A stretch of 64,000 nucleotides of DNA from the NCBI GenBank assembly GCA_950295325.1, contig OX485804.1, positions 39,866,001 to 39,930,000 of the forward strand, read 5' to 3'. Shown here in pieces: positions 24,706 through 37,529 of this stretch (position 1 is the first letter of the stretch; the number at the start of each line of letters is the position of its first letter). The notes below the pieces were generated by a model, which saw only the letters and a list, made by a program, of their open reading frames with translations, had not been told where the DNA came from and did no database searches. Made by a program: the position numbers and the translations under genes. The DNA is from Polytrichum commune. Its lineage: Eukaryota > Streptophyta > Polytrichopsida > Polytrichales > Polytrichaceae.

Positions 24706-24767
24706 ATGTACACTAGAGTGCATCCTGATCCCATTGGTATGACCGTTTTTAAAGAACAAGGACAAAC

Positions 24768-24921
24768 TACCGTAGAGGGCTCTCTATTCCAACAGAAAAT
24801 AATGATTTCCCCCTCAAAATTTGCCACGTGCCATGCTCACATTTGTCACAACCCAGTTGTACCCGACATGGAAACTACATTCCGGCACATTTGAAGATAA
24901 AATAGGATGCCCTCTACGGTA
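24768..24921. mobile_element. 154 bp TIR MITE (TACCGTAGAGGGC ends)
   Basis: Exact 13 bp inverted ends TACCGTAGAGGGC / GCCCTCTACGGTA. TA at both borders is consistent with a TA duplication. A single copy in this window. Confidence 0.6.
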
Positions 24922-25195
24922 TAATGGGAGAAATTTGCTTCTGGTGAGAGGGGGGCGAGAACACCCTGAAATCAATACACTATCTAATGCAACACAATTC
25001 TTCTTGTTTGGGGGACAAATTTCTCTACAGTTTGGTATTCTCTGTGCTTTTATGTGTGTGTAATCAAAGTGATGTACAGATCAATTTAGGTGACGTATTT
25101 TCCTAAATACACAATTACACCAAAACTCAACCCAAAGGGGGAATCATAGTACTCTATTCTAGAAAAAGGAGAGAAAATGGAATAAATATACACAT

Positions 25196-25201
25196 TTTAT
25201 T
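25196..25201 (-). terminator. candidate polyadenylation signal AATAAA for CER3
   Basis: AATAAA on the minus strand about 410 bp past the CER3 stop codon. Position and motif are plausible, but there is no direct evidence of use. Confidence 0.3.
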
Positions 25202-25607
25202 ATATTCTCAGAGCCAGCTCTTAAACCTCTTTTCATTGCTCTAGCACCCCCCAGCTATGACTTGCGGAGTTGCCACCTTGGGTGCACGCAATGCTGACCA
25301 ATTTGCGACGCAATGATCTAACTTCTGTGACCCAAAATCAGCATTGAAGAGATTCGCTCATTCCATTCTAACTTTTGCTGTAAAATACTGTAGAGTGGTT
25401 CCTGCTTGAACTATTCAGGAGTAGTTATTCTTTATTCTACTGCATGTCAGTCTTACATTGGTCGAGTCTACGCAAATACTACGTGGAAACTATAGTTTGA
25501 CATCCAAAAAGAAAGCCTCTTCCGGTAAGGCCAGAAGATATGGCTACCTTCATTTGTAAATTCGATGGAAGAGTACCATATCGCGTCGTTATTGAACACA
25601 TTACTCC

Positions 25608-28600
25608 TCATTTTACACGTCGGAAGCCATGCTTCAAGGCAGCTTCCCAAACTTTGTCAATAGAGTCTATGTCGATCGGACCCACTTCATTATGACTCCA
25701 CCCTTCCAAGCAGTGTAAGAGACCCCCCGCGTGACAAGCATGAACCACTTCTCGCGGCATCGATATCTGAACGTTGGGGCCATTGCTCGCATCTTAGTAT
25801 CAACACAATTCGCATTAATCTGGAATGTATTTCATTTCTAAGCAGGAAGAAAAAGAAAAAGAAAGCATTTCAATTCTCGCGACATTTACAAAAGCTCACA
25901 TGTCCAGAACTGATTGACGACCAGTGCATTAATTGCATTCTGGGTTGTTCAGCTGCTTCCGAAATGAGATACCAGGTCGTGCTGTTTCGCCTATATTTTA
26001 CAAGATGATAGGTAAGCTCCTAGAAGCATATATGTATAATAACGCAAGCTGTGGCATGATTTTGTTGAGCAGTGCAGATAGTTTGGTGTGTGGTGCATGC
26101 GCTTGTACGAAGAATATATTATGGGAATTGTTAAATCGGCCACGTAGTTTGTTGAAATGACCACACGTATACGTCGCGCGGTCACGTGACTTGTCAAAAG
26201 TCGATTTCTCATTTCACACATGAAGAGGAGCAAGGATTGAGCTCTGTTATCAAACTTGGCCAACTTGGACAACAAGTCAAAGCCTAGTCGACACCTTACA
26301 TATTGACTGTGGTTGTTTTAACCAACGTGTGGTTGGTTTAACAATCCCCTGTATTATATCCTATGTACAGTTTCATAGCATGAAATTATAATTTGAAGAT
26401 ACACATACATACTAGTGTTGGATTGATATATGGGTGAATGCATGGTATCAATAATCAACATCAATAATGGTATCAAAATTGCAATACCGGTCAAGTATTG
26501 ATTTTTGATGGTATGTCAAGATGAGAGAATCTTTGTGTACCCGAGTCATTACTTGTGTCAATACTATTCTCGAGATGCTAGGGCAAATTTTCCTAGATTT
26601 GAAGGTTCTTGCATGATATATAGATCCGAATGGTATCAAAAGCAAAAGAGCTTCAAATACCCATCCCATACTGGTATAAAAAAATGTGAGTATCCTCATT
26701 ATAGATATCTGAATGGTATCACAAAGAGACGATGCTAGACCAACACTGATATATATACCTCCACATAATATAGCCCAATAGTTTTATAAGTTTTGTGGCA
26801 GCTAGGGTTGCAGGATTTGAATTACCTCACATGTTCGCAGCCCTTTGATGCCATGCGGCACTTGCATTGCTGGGTACTGGCCATATGTGCAATCTTTTCG
26901 AGTTTGTACCAGTGGCTCAGCAACAGAGAAAAACTGATGAAACTGAGTTCCAGGAGGCGCCCACTTCTGATCCTTTGCATCAGCACTTTCTCCAAGTATC
27001 CATACCTGCAACAGGTTATGTCAAATTTGACAATTCATCAAATTGACACAAAAATGGTGTTCCATGTCAAACCAAAATGTAATCCAACCCCAGGTTTTCT
27101 ACTAGTGGCAGCTTAATTGGTAGCAGATCAACACAGTCCTTGAGAAAATCAGACAACCTCTGGAGCTTGAACAAGAGTACAGATTCCTAAAGGGTGCATG
27201 TGATTTTACACCGATTTAACCCAAAATCTGACCTGTGTGTGTATCTTTTGGCTGGAACAAAATAACCTACTTTCTGAGCTTTGAAGTTGGAGAACAATAC
27301 AGACATTAGACACTTCACTGGGTTTCAGAGTGCTTCAATTACTAGATGACATGTATTTGCAGACACAACCACACATGTGCTAGGTGATTGTAATTTTAAT
27401 TTTTATAATTAATGTGGTTGAAGATTTTTATGGAACTGGTAAGTCGTAGGTTGAGAAACTCTATACCAGACATTGCTGGCCAGCTTGATACTTTGTGACA
27501 TGTACCAGGCAGCGTTGATTCTCGTTTGGAATCTCCATTTCTATTTTTTCAATGTGCTCGCGCAATGGAACTCGCATCTGTCCGTGCAAGAATAACACCA
27601 GGAGGGATCAATAGAGCTGCCCCAACATGGAGGGTAGTGCGTAGAACAGGTCAAAAGTCGAGATCACTAATTGAATGAACCCAATACACCATCAGAAGTT
27701 AATTCCAACAACACTTGTGTCAAGTGATCCACTGCAAGGGATTAAACTAGGATTATTCTCCTCGAAAAACTTCTCAAATCTTAATTTGGACTGAACACTT
27801 CTGAATTAAACCTTAGAGGACTTCCCATACTTAACTGTGCTGACACTCATTGTGACGGAACCCACCGCCCTGGATTCCTTGTTAAGCTTACTAAGTTATT
27901 GTGTATTGATATCCAAATGATGAGTGTATGCATGAGTGAAAGTCAGATAAGGTAATCGGGTCTTAAACAGACACGTTTCTCTCCGCACCTGCTTGTCGTA
28001 GGATATGAAACACGCAGTTATTGTGAGATGATTAGCAAAACTAATCATGCCCGTAGTTACTATCCTCATGATTTCTGGGGTTCCACTGAATATCTTGTAC
28101 ATTGTCAAAGTGAAGATCCTCTCAGTTATTAATTGATCATAGAGGTCCCCCCAATTATGCTGATTATTGCATCTACAGTAGTTCAATCTCTTTACACCAC
28201 ATGGCTTTTTGGCGCCCACTCTTACAGTATATTTATACCCAACCATCCACCACTCAAAATTTAGGTGTCTGTATAAGATCAGACACTGAATCAGGCACAT
28301 CCACCTTAATTGAAAGGGAGCAATGCAACATACCAAAACACGCACACCCCGACGACAGAGGTAAATTGCAATGGCACGGCTGATTTCTGACGAGCCTGTC
28401 AAGAACACCTCCTTCACATCTTTGGGTAATCTATCCAGGACAATTGCCGCTGTTAACGTGTCCCCTGTGACGACACGGACGCGTAGATTTTTATTCTTGG
28501 CTACAAAAAGTTGACCTCCTCCATTCAGGCTCTCACCCTGTAAGCCATTAAAGTTTACCAACTCAATGGGTCAGTTTGTGGTCCCTTCGAATCCAATATA

Positions 28601-31600
28601 GACACCACTTGATTCTACTTTACAACCCACACAATCAAGGTATGTGGTCCTAGACCTGAAGGTTGTAAGTATTATGATCATGGTATGCAAACTTTCCTAG
28701 GGTTAAATGTTGCATTGTGGGTGGGTGTCACCACTACTTTCATCTCACTGTAGTATACTACATAATACTACAAAAATGGACTAGTGATATGTACTGATTC
28801 CACCTTCTAAGCTGGTTGGTTTGTCAGTGACTTGACCACATGATCTTTGTAGTGCCTATTGTGGGCACTTTCAACTCCAGAGGCATTTCTAGCCATTGGA
28901 TGGACTCATCCAATGAGCAATTGCGTATCATAAAGATTGTCATTTCAAATTACAGAATTAGAGTTTAGATGCAAAAGCTACAAGAGACCAAAGTGAAGAT
29001 TTTCTTTCTCTTGAGTGATCACATAGGTCCTCCCAATTATGTTATGATCAGTTGAACCTAGAATGATGTCTATAAATAGTCCATTCTCAATGTGGCACAT
29101 CTCTCTTTGGTGTCCATTCTTAATTACAAGCTTTGCTTTCTGGCACTCAAATATAGAAGTTCAAGTAAGAAGAGCAACCACATAAGGCCCACATATGTCA
29201 CTAGATTGTTTATGGTGAATACCGTGGGCCACACTATATTCAAGGAAACCAAAACTGAAACATTGGGGATGACACAATGTGTACACACTGTATTCCAACC
29301 CATGATATATAAAATTGGAGGCATGCATTGTAGGTCATATTTTAATTGGATGGAAAATATGTCCATTTGAGATACTTCCAACAAAGTGAGATCCAAACCA
29401 TTCCAGTCCAACCTAGATGGTTTGAATCTAAATATAAAATACTTTATATATTCCCAAAGATAGATTCCAACCAAAAAAAGTAGTCGTTTCCCCAAATTCT
29501 TCATCATCAAATACTATTTTCATGGATTTTTGGTACGTGGAGAGGTTAATGCAAAAGAAAATCCCTCAAATGTAAGGTTCGACATCAATGTAATGCGTGA
29601 TGTGTGTACTTTGGACCATACTATAGTGCATCAAAGGGTAAATCACGCTAGAAGTATGCCCAATATATTTACCAAGAAGAGTATATTTTCCTTCCTGAAC
29701 TCTATCACCTCTACAACTAATTCTCCCAATTGCATGTGTTATTATATAAAATTACACAGTGCAATAACGTCTTACTCAGGAGTTCGGTTTTTACTAACGA
29801 AAGTCACAATAACTTGTTTGGACATGATAGAGCATTAATGACTTTGCTTGGTTTAAAATCTCAATAAATAGTTATAACACTGCGTAACTCCAAATAGTAA
29901 CACACACTAATTTGTATAATCAGTAATATGCACTAAATTAGCACGCTCTTGTTATACTTTGAAATTATGCTCAACAATCTAGTAGCATGAGCCTAGCAGG
30001 GGTGGTAATTAATTACAACCAGGCATTGAACACATCACTAACCTTGTTCAGTGTACCAAGAGCGATAACCCGAACTCCTTCCTTTTCTGCCATATGAATT
30101 GCATCCTCAATAAGCTTGTTAATCCGTTTCCTCTCAGAAGGTAGAGAATACTGCACACATAAGCACATAAATTATGTCACATTGTGAAGTATATCGATTT
30201 CACAATGATCCACATCGGCCACGAAGTCGATCTGAATCTCTACCCCAATATCTAGGACTGTGAAAGATGTGCCACTTTCACTTCTGTAGTCACACCATCT
30301 ACCTTCATCTTTTAGATTCATTGGATAGAGGTGATAAAATCTTGGGTCCTTCCGAATCATGGCTTTAAAGAGCGATTCGTCTCACCCTTCTTGAGGTTGT
30401 GTGGTGCCATTGTGTGTATTCCATAGAGACGCTCCTCTTTTTTGTGGATCTTGATGGTCATGTATGTTTTTTTACGATGAAAGGGAAACATTGAATTTGT
30501 TTGAGAAAATTAACAAAGACGTAAAAGAGCAATAGAAAACTTGTCGTTGATGAACACATGGAAGCAAGCAAGTGTTGTGTTTCATTTCATCAAGGACTAG
30601 ATATCCACTGAGAGGAGAGTGGATGACAAGCCGCAGGAGCGGCAACTCATCCACCTCCCAAAGTTGGTTGTTGGTCATAACCGATCAACTCATGAACATG
30701 GATCATGATTTGGAAATCACAGATTTTATATCATGCCTCCATGGATGAACATTTGTGATGAGTTGTGATAATCCTTTTGCTCTTAGATGAGTGATCGGCT
30801 ATGTATTGAATGACGTACCTGGAAACTGTATCGGGGCATAACCCAAGTTTCTCCTTGCAGAGAATTAGCAGGCAATCGGTATTTGTCTGCTGCAAAAGGT
30901 TGGCCGAAGGCCCAGAAGAGTCCCATGAGCAAGGCTGCCAGAGGGTAGAGTGGCCACAAAAACCATTGGGAAGAATATGGCATGGCGGAGAAAGACTGGA
31001 TTCCAAGCACAATGTGGAACATGTGCAACAAGTCCGTTCCATGGGTCAAGTACACAAAGTCGCTCCTCTCCTTCTCCCCTATCACCAATGCAACCCCAAA
31101 GGTCGATGTGAGTCCAACCCAATGATCGGGGAGAACCGGCAGTTAGTTACAAATGGACCGGTTGAGTTTGAGAAATAACTGGTTGAAGTTCAAGACTGCA
31201 GGAAAATTACCGATCATTTTAGAGGAATTTATAGAATATACCCCAATTTAATAAAGGAAAACTGGAGGATGTCAGCATGTAACCGGTTGGACTTGCAAGC
31301 ACTAGGATCTCAACCGATTATGCCCCAAAATCTCCCCGATCACTGAGTCCAACCAACCAAACTGAGCACTACTGGGATCTAGTGGATTTAATGTCATTTT
31401 TTGATCAACTTTGCAACATTGTAAGATTCCACTGAGAGAGAGTGTTGTATTTGTGACAGTATTCTGTGGAATAAGGTGACATCAATTAACACAGTCAAAA
31501 TGTTTTAGTGGCAGCAGTGATGAAGGCTAGGGGTGGCAACTCTCCCTTTTAGGTCAACTATTTCTACATTATATTTGATGCTCTTGATTCTGGACTTCTC

Positions 31601-34600
31601 TATTCTTGGTCCAAAATTAGAGGAGATAAGCAAACATCACCACCAGCAATGAATATGTATTGGCCTAGACCAAAGCTTTGAATTGTGGCAAGGAAGTCTC
31701 CAACTAGCCTTGAGGAGATTCTTGAAAACTTTGACACTTCTTGGGTGTTATCGTTTTGCTCTACTTTGTGGTCCAACTTCAAAAAAAAATGGAATTCTAA
31801 GTCACCTAAAGATGGCTTAAGATGGCTTAGTCGACCATGCTTACGCATCTTGTCACTCTTCTTGGGGTTGCTTAGTCCACCTTGTGCATCCTAGAGAACT
31901 ACCCTAATGGCTTGGAATGTGTTTTAGCATCAAAGTTAAAATGTTTCATTTTCTTTCAAGTTAATAGAATTCAAATTTATATTGGCATCAAGATATTGAG
32001 ATCAAATGAACTCACCTGCGCGCACAGAGTGGAACAATGAATCTGTATTTTTGTCCACGGTTCCACCCATGTAGTCATATAGTGGTATGGAGAGGCAGAA
32101 GTTGGTGTGCACTTGTGAATGATGGAGTGAATGATATCTGCAGGCAGCTCCCGAAACATCATGTCATGAATTTGATCATATTATCCTCATATTATTTACA
32201 AGTTCTTTTTTGAAATTAGGGACAACTAATTCCTACAAAGGATTATAATCCTTTGCTACTGTAAACTTATCTCCTCATGTCAATCCATTTGTGGGGTTGC
32301 CACACATAACTTGAGCTTGAGATCAAGTCTGTAAGTTCAACATGCCCATGTAAAAGAACTAATATGGACCCATGCCATCCCGGCCCTTTGCACCCATGCA
32401 TATGACACATCATTTTATTGTGGCCCCCATCTTTTTGGAATGGCATGGAACAATGAAGAGTGGTAGGGTGACAACCACACCACCACCACCACACCTTCAT
32501 TATATATTAGATTTGAGCCCTTACTAATGTACCTATAGATGGTGCTAGAATTACATCTCAAGGTTGCTCACCACTCTTTTGACCTAAACTTGAACTCGTA
32601 GTATTTACAAGCCCAACCACTACTACAAGTTCAAGGTCGGGCTTGAACTTGAGCATTAATCCAAAGAGAAAGAACTTGCATAACCTCCACCAATTTTAGG
32701 CATATGTAAGAGTACAAATTCTTTTACTTTGGCCCACCACACTTGTGAACTTGTCTTAAATGGGAAGTAGTCCCCTATGTTGTGTAACAATCGTTTAAAT
32801 TTCTCTTATACCATTAATCTTCCCATCTTCTCACATTGCACATATAACATTGTTAAGCTCTTGTAGGACGGACCTCTTGATGGGCCTCAATCCCAAGAAA
32901 AACATGCCATTCCTCAACAAGTTAAGGCTAGATCTTAAAACCGCAACTTATTTATGCCAATTTAACTCATCCATGCCTATACACAAAAAGATGAGCTTCC
33001 CACTATCTTGATAATGTTATCGGCTAGAAAACCAGTGAGAGGAGAGTAGGTGATGAGCCGTAGGAGCACCTAGTGTACCACCTACTCGAGTTGGTTATGG
33101 AACATCACCAATCAACTCATGAACAAAACCTGGGATGAAATTGTGCCTCCATGAATGAAAACACGCGATGATTTTGGACACCCTCCTACTCTTGGGTGAG
33201 TGATCGGTTATACACATTAAACATGACGACTTGAAGTTACCAAATATAATGTCTACTCCCTGCAAAGGGTGAAGTAATTTTACACCTGACGTCATTGTCC
33301 TAGGGCGTGGCCTAGGATGTTCTACGAACAAACACTCTATTCACTCCGGCCTCCTATGGAGACCAAAATTCTTCTTCTTCTTCTTGTTGATCTGAAGTGA
33401 AATCCAAGAGGAGCTTCAAAGAGTATGGTGCTTACGTGGGGGTGTACATGAGATACTTGAGCACCGGGAGGGCTTGGAAAAGGCGCTCGGGGAAGAACTC
33501 GACATTGCAATGGCCAACGATGTTGACAATGTCCATGAAGAGTGGGTAGCCATAGAGCACGCTCAAAGACATCCCTCCCAGAAGCCATGTTCCACTGAGT
33601 GGGATCGAGAAGATTAAAGCATACAATAGATGCTCAGCAAAAGGTTGAACACTCCCTGCACAAATCAGTAATAAGGCAGACAACTCTTGAATGGTCATTT
33701 CTTCCGAATACCTACTTCTCCTAGGATACATGAAATACACGATTAGTACTATATGGTTAGCAAATCCAAATCGAGGCCGTAGTCACTTTCCTCATAAGTT
33801 TTGGAGCTTGTATGCATTATCATAATGAAGGTTCTCACACTCTTTAGATTGTCAAATAGGTTTTCTCAATTATGTGGACAATCAAACCTAGAATGGCTAT
33901 CATATTTTGAGCGTGTAGTTCTCTCTCATTCAAATGCATGTCTATTTGGTATCCTACTTACATGTAACCACATACCACTCAAACATAGGTGTCCTAATAA
34001 GAAAAATAGCCAAATGAGGGTTGTCTACCTTAATTGCATGATATATTTCATCATTATTCATGGGTGTTATTAGCCATTGCAATCTATCTATACATGAATG
34101 TTGCATACATCAACACAAGCCCTTCCCTCGAACCAGCCCGGTGTCTTCAAATAGATTGCACAAAGAGAGAGAAATGCCTCCGATGGCAACATCGTCAATG
34201 TGAATGGTGGTGTTGCTTTACCTTCAAGTTACTCTGATTCTATATGGAATTCCGAAATGTGCATCACGAAAATGAGAGGGACTTAAAAGCGTATTTCTTG
34301 TTTCGGAAGGTGAACACCTTGACCGGGTGCGGACAAGTCGAGCATGAAGTGTAGAGCTGCATCAAGTGAAATCTAGAATATATCACCTATATTCGTTAAC
34401 ACGGATATAGACAACCAACGAGAGGAGAGTGGATGACAAGCTACAAGAGTAGCAAATCATCTATCTACTTGGATTAGTCATCAATCACAATTGATGAGAT
34501 CGTGGAGAGAAAGATGAGAATTATACATGATATCACGTCTGCACGGATGCAAAAGTGTGATGAGTTTCCATAACCCTTTTGCTTCATAACATTACTCAAC

Positions 34601-37529
34601 GTTTAGCTCTCATTTTGTGAGCCTTCAGAAAATAACACTCAGATGCTCGAAAAGCTCTGCAAGGAGACTCAGATTCAGACTGAGCTCCCAACATCCCACT
34701 GCTATGTTCTGAGGGCCCACGTCATTGAGTAATGTTATGTCTTGCATGAACGATCAATTTCACATTAAAGAGTCTCTTCTTCCACATGCTTTGAGTGCAG
34801 ACTTACTTACCGGAGTTGGCTTCCGTAATGAAGAGAGAGTGGTGGTGGGAATGGTATCGGTTGTAGAGATAATGGTGGTGAAGGGCCCGGTGAGCCCAAT
34901 AGTACACAGCTTCCGTTGGGCCCATGTGCAGAAGAAACATTATGAGCAAACCTTCATTGCTCCAGAGAGGGTAAGTTCGGCCTCCAAAGGCGGGCACCGA
35001 GTAGTTTACAACTGCCATCAAAAGGGTCGATAGGAGAATATAGTCTTCCCTACACACGCCCAAAGCCAAAAAGAAAATTATTCTTCGCTCGGAGAGCATG
35101 CTAAGGGCGGGTTTCCATGTATGTTGCTCGTCCACCAAACTCTGGTGGGAATAAGGACAAAATGTAGATGAATATGATGGGTAGGGTTTGTACGTGCCGA
35201 CCAACCACTGTTATCTTATGTATTTAGTGGGCGGATGGAAGTTTAGTGGACTGTGACACATGGTCACGGCCCTGCTCATTCTGAAAAGCAAGCATAATAT
35301 GATTGTTTGGTTGTTTTGTTATCTTCATGAGAACACATCCAACCCACTTTTTATCTAGAATCTAGCAGATCAGCAACAAACATAGAAACCCACCCTAACT
35401 GTCCCCCACACACATTAGCAATTTGTCCGTTTCTAGACCTTGACTTATGCAAATCTACACTAAATATGGTATTTAATGTCACTATGGCAACTTTTTGGAT
35501 GACACTTCTTATGAGTAAGTGAACAAAAATGGTCATGGATGAGTTCACCCATTGGCCAAAACCCTACCTTCTCTTGAGAGCAACTTGTGATGAAATATTG
35601 TCATGGATGATTGAAATTTGGATGGAAAATCACTTGGTGAGTGACAGTAATTGCAACACTGTAAATCCATAATTCCTTAAAAAAACTTTACAAAATTGAC
35701 AACTAATGTTGGGTTAACATTTAGTGTTGGTGACAATATACCACGGTTTGCAATTAGAATTGGTGACACCAAATATCATATTTAGTGTACTTGTTCATTT
35801 TGCTGCTCCTCCATACTAATAGATTTCTGCAAGAACTCATCTAATTCAAACTGCCTCCCCAAGATCCTGCCTCCTTCTTGATCATTTGACTTGCAGATGA
35901 GGTCTTTGCAGCACAAAAACAACATGGACAACGCCACAAGTGTTTAGTAGAACGACGTCCGCATACTCGGAGTCATGGGCCATACGGACTATGTATTTCT
36001 TATGATGAGACAGCTTACTACTACTGGGAGTGGAAGTAGCAGGTCGAGTCAGAATGGTTATCGGACATAGCCAATACTTTGAATTGCTCGAGTCTCGAAA
36101 CCATGAAAAATTCTTCCACAATGAGGTCCAATGTGATCCATATACTTCTTGCAAGGTACAAAAGGAAGGTAAGAAAATGAAGGTCAACATGTAGCTAGAT
36201 TATAGCCATAGGCATCTTATGAGCATGTGGAGGTTTGCCATGTCGGCAAGAGCAATTCAAAAATCCAATATGGAATGTACCATATGAGTTGGTGGGGGGG
36301 GTAGCCTTTCTTGAAGTACTTTCTCTTTTACTCTACAAATTGTCAAATTTAGCACCTCATGCTTCCCATAACCTTACATTTAAAGATTACACAAATATGC
36401 ATGAGCATGTTGTCTAGTTTTGCAAAATTAATCAAGGAAGGCGATGAATCATCACAAGTAGGAAGAAAGGGGTCTTTTCGACACAACTCATTTTGCATGT
36501 GTCACATGAAGTTCATCAAAAAGATCACAATTTATGTCAAATATGCGTCAACTAAATCATTTTGACACAAAATGTATTGTATATGACAAGTCCTCGACGA
36601 CAATAAAGTTATTCTATAATTCAATTGGAGTTTGGTCAAGAGTTGGTTGTTGTGCATACAAAACTTTTCACATTCGGTAAGTGTTCGGTGCATGCTTGGA
36701 CTTGGTGTGGAAGTGTGAACGAAGAACATTCTATATCAGTTCATGTAACTCTCCAATGTTAGGTTCCTAATGAACCGATATAAAATGTTCGCCAATCAAA
36801 CCCAAATGGATAACTCTAATGTGTCAAATTGACCGTGCTGAATAGACCCTCTTTTTCCTACATCTATTGTAATGCATCATCATGTGTGGGGTTAAATGTC
36901 AGGCTAAACCGGGTGGCAAGTGTTCAATGGGACATGGTCACCTAATATTAAACTATGATTATATAACATATCATATTTTTATCATTTGTTAAGCACAAGA
37001 TAGATAGGCACATACCAGTTGTGGGATAGGTCCACTGAGGCAAACGTGATCCCTTTCTTCTGTATCTCATATTTGCTGCTCAGATACCGCAATCGCGACA
37101 AGGTGATGCCAATTTGGTTAACTAAGAGGCGGCAGGCAGCAAGGAGGAGCATGTGAAGGGAGAAATTGTTGAGGTCAGATCCTCCAAACCATTGGGCATG
37201 GACAGCCTTCACCAAAAGAGGTGTATATAGTAAATACTGCACACAACGAATGCAGCATTTGATTAGAATCAATGTTCCTTCATGAATGGTGTCGTTACCT
37301 ACTCAAGAGCAGGGGATATCCAAGAGGATTTCTTCCACGAGTAACATGACTGCATGTCATTTCAAACTGCGGTATGTGGCCTCACTGAGGGCACTAAGTG
37401 GGCTGTTCGATTTACACCCAAAACCAATTTCTGCTAGAAAAGATGAATAGTCAACCACAGAGAATTTACCTTCCAGTTTCCCATATGTTCCCATGGGGCT
37501 TCTGTCCACAACCCTGGAGTAGTAGCCAT
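25608..37529 (-). CDS. CER3: CER3/WAX2-type wax alkane-forming protein, complete, 11 exons
   Basis: Exons: 37529-37470, 37236-37016, 35049-34811, 33655-33436, 32137-32016, 31078-30819, 30150-30043, 28537-28334, 27577-27467, 27005-26826, 25766-25608. All introns are GT..AG. The joined frame is 627 codons plus stop; Arabidopsis CER3 has about 632. Membrane helices lie in the N-terminal third. The fatty-acid-hydroxylase histidine boxes are intact: HRALHHH at 147-153, HSHHH at 160-164 and HSLHH at 249-253. The C-terminal WAX2 domain shows [28 protein letters not shown] (exon 8), CTYG (exon 10) and VVHACHAGG (exon 11). LNGGG and CRRGVRVL favour CER3 over CER1. The known role is ER-localised formation of very-long-chain alkanes with CER1, for cuticle wax. 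The start ATG (37,529) is the only one before the [10 protein letters not shown] exon. A TATA-like TATAAG lies at 37,662-37,667. MITEs and repeats occupy several introns. Confidence 0.95.
27967..28330. repeat. interspersed repeat family R1 in CER3 intron 8
   Basis: Contains AGTGAAGATCCTC, AGAGGTCCCCCCAATTATGC, CACTCAAAATTTAGGTGTC and an end CCACCTTAATT, in the same order as 33,740-34,040. The repeat reaches up to the exon 8 donor (28,333), so it supplies the start of the intron. Confidence 0.5.
28855..29190. repeat. interspersed repeat family R1 in CER3 intron 7
   Basis: The longest clear copy: GTGGGCACTTTCAACTCCAG, GAGACCAAAGTGAAGATTTT, GATCACATAGGTCCTCCCAA, ACCTAGAATGATGTC and GGCACTCAAATATAGAAG. 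Confidence 0.5.
30602..30800. repeat. repeat family R2 in CER3 intron 6
   Basis: Begins near GAGAGGAGAGTGGATGACAA and ends near TTAGATGAGTGATCGG, about 18 bp from the exon 6 donor. Copies with the same block order are in CER3 introns 4 (33,029-33,215) and 3 (34,409-34,590). Confidence 0.6.
31120..31345 (+). mobile_element. 226 bp hAT-type MITE, copy C, in CER3 intron 5
   Basis: Begins CAATGATCGGGGAG and ends CTCCCCGATCACTG. Flanked by a perfect 9 bp repeat AGTCCAACC (31,111-31,119 and 31,346-31,354). It is the same length as copies A and B. It lies 41 bp upstream (gene sense) of the exon 6 start, so the last 41 bases of the intron outside the element must hold the acceptor and probably the branch site. 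Confidence 0.92.
33029..33215. repeat. repeat family R2 in CER3 intron 4
   Basis: Shares GTGAGAGGAGAGT, GAGTTGGTTATGGAACATCACC-like, CCAATCAACTCATGAAC, GCCTCCATGAATG and GGGTGAGTGATCGGTTAT with 30,602-30,800. Confidence 0.6.
33740..34040. repeat. interspersed repeat family R1 in CER3 intron 3
   Basis: Ordered R1 blocks: ATAATGAAGGTTCTCACAC, CTCAATTATGTGGACAATCA, CCTAGAATGGCTATC, CCACTCAAACATAGGTGTCC and an end CTACCTTAATT. The 90-codon open frame here is incidental. Confidence 0.5.
34409..34590. repeat. repeat family R2 in CER3 intron 3
   Basis: Blocks CGAGAGGAGAGTGGATGACA, GGATTAGTCATCAATCACAA, GTCTGCACGGATG and GTGTGATGAGTTTCCATAAC align with the copies in introns 4 and 6. Its end meets the M3 element at 34,585-34,739. 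Confidence 0.55.
34585..34739. mobile_element. TIR MITE, family M3-like, copy 4, in CER3 intron 3
   Basis: Perfect 15 bp inverted ends CATAACATTACTCAA / TTGAGTAATGTTATG, 155 bp apart, lying between an R2 repeat and exon 3 of CER3. Confidence 0.65.
35105..35395. mobile_element. Tourist-like MITE, copy H5, in CER3 intron 2
   Basis: 291 bp, left end GGGCGGGTTTCCATGTATG and reversed right end GGGTGGGTTTCTATGTTTG. Flanked by TAA on both sides (35,102-35,104 and 35,396-35,398). Its left border is 53 bp from the CER3 exon 3 acceptor. The exon 3 open frame runs into it without a stop, but the splice site and homology place the exon start at 35,049. Confidence 0.8.
35456..35789. mobile_element. TIR element, family M2, copy 3, in CER3 intron 2
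   Basis: Starts TACACTAAATATGGTATTTA and ends CATATTTAGTGTA. The interior shares AATCACTTGGTGAGTGACAG-like and GGTTAACATTTAGTGTTGG blocks with 46,540-46,935. Confidence 0.7.

Noticed and set aside
30783-31178. Open frames overlapping CER3 exon 6 in other frames and on the plus strand
   Set aside because: The minus-strand frame giving FVYLTHGTD and PRYSFQ matches CER3 with correct splice sites; the others are shadows.
34803-35204. CER3 exon 3 extended to the ATG at 35,204
   Set aside because: The extension enters Tourist-like MITE H5, and the acceptor at 35,050 joins in frame to exon 2 with conserved sequence.
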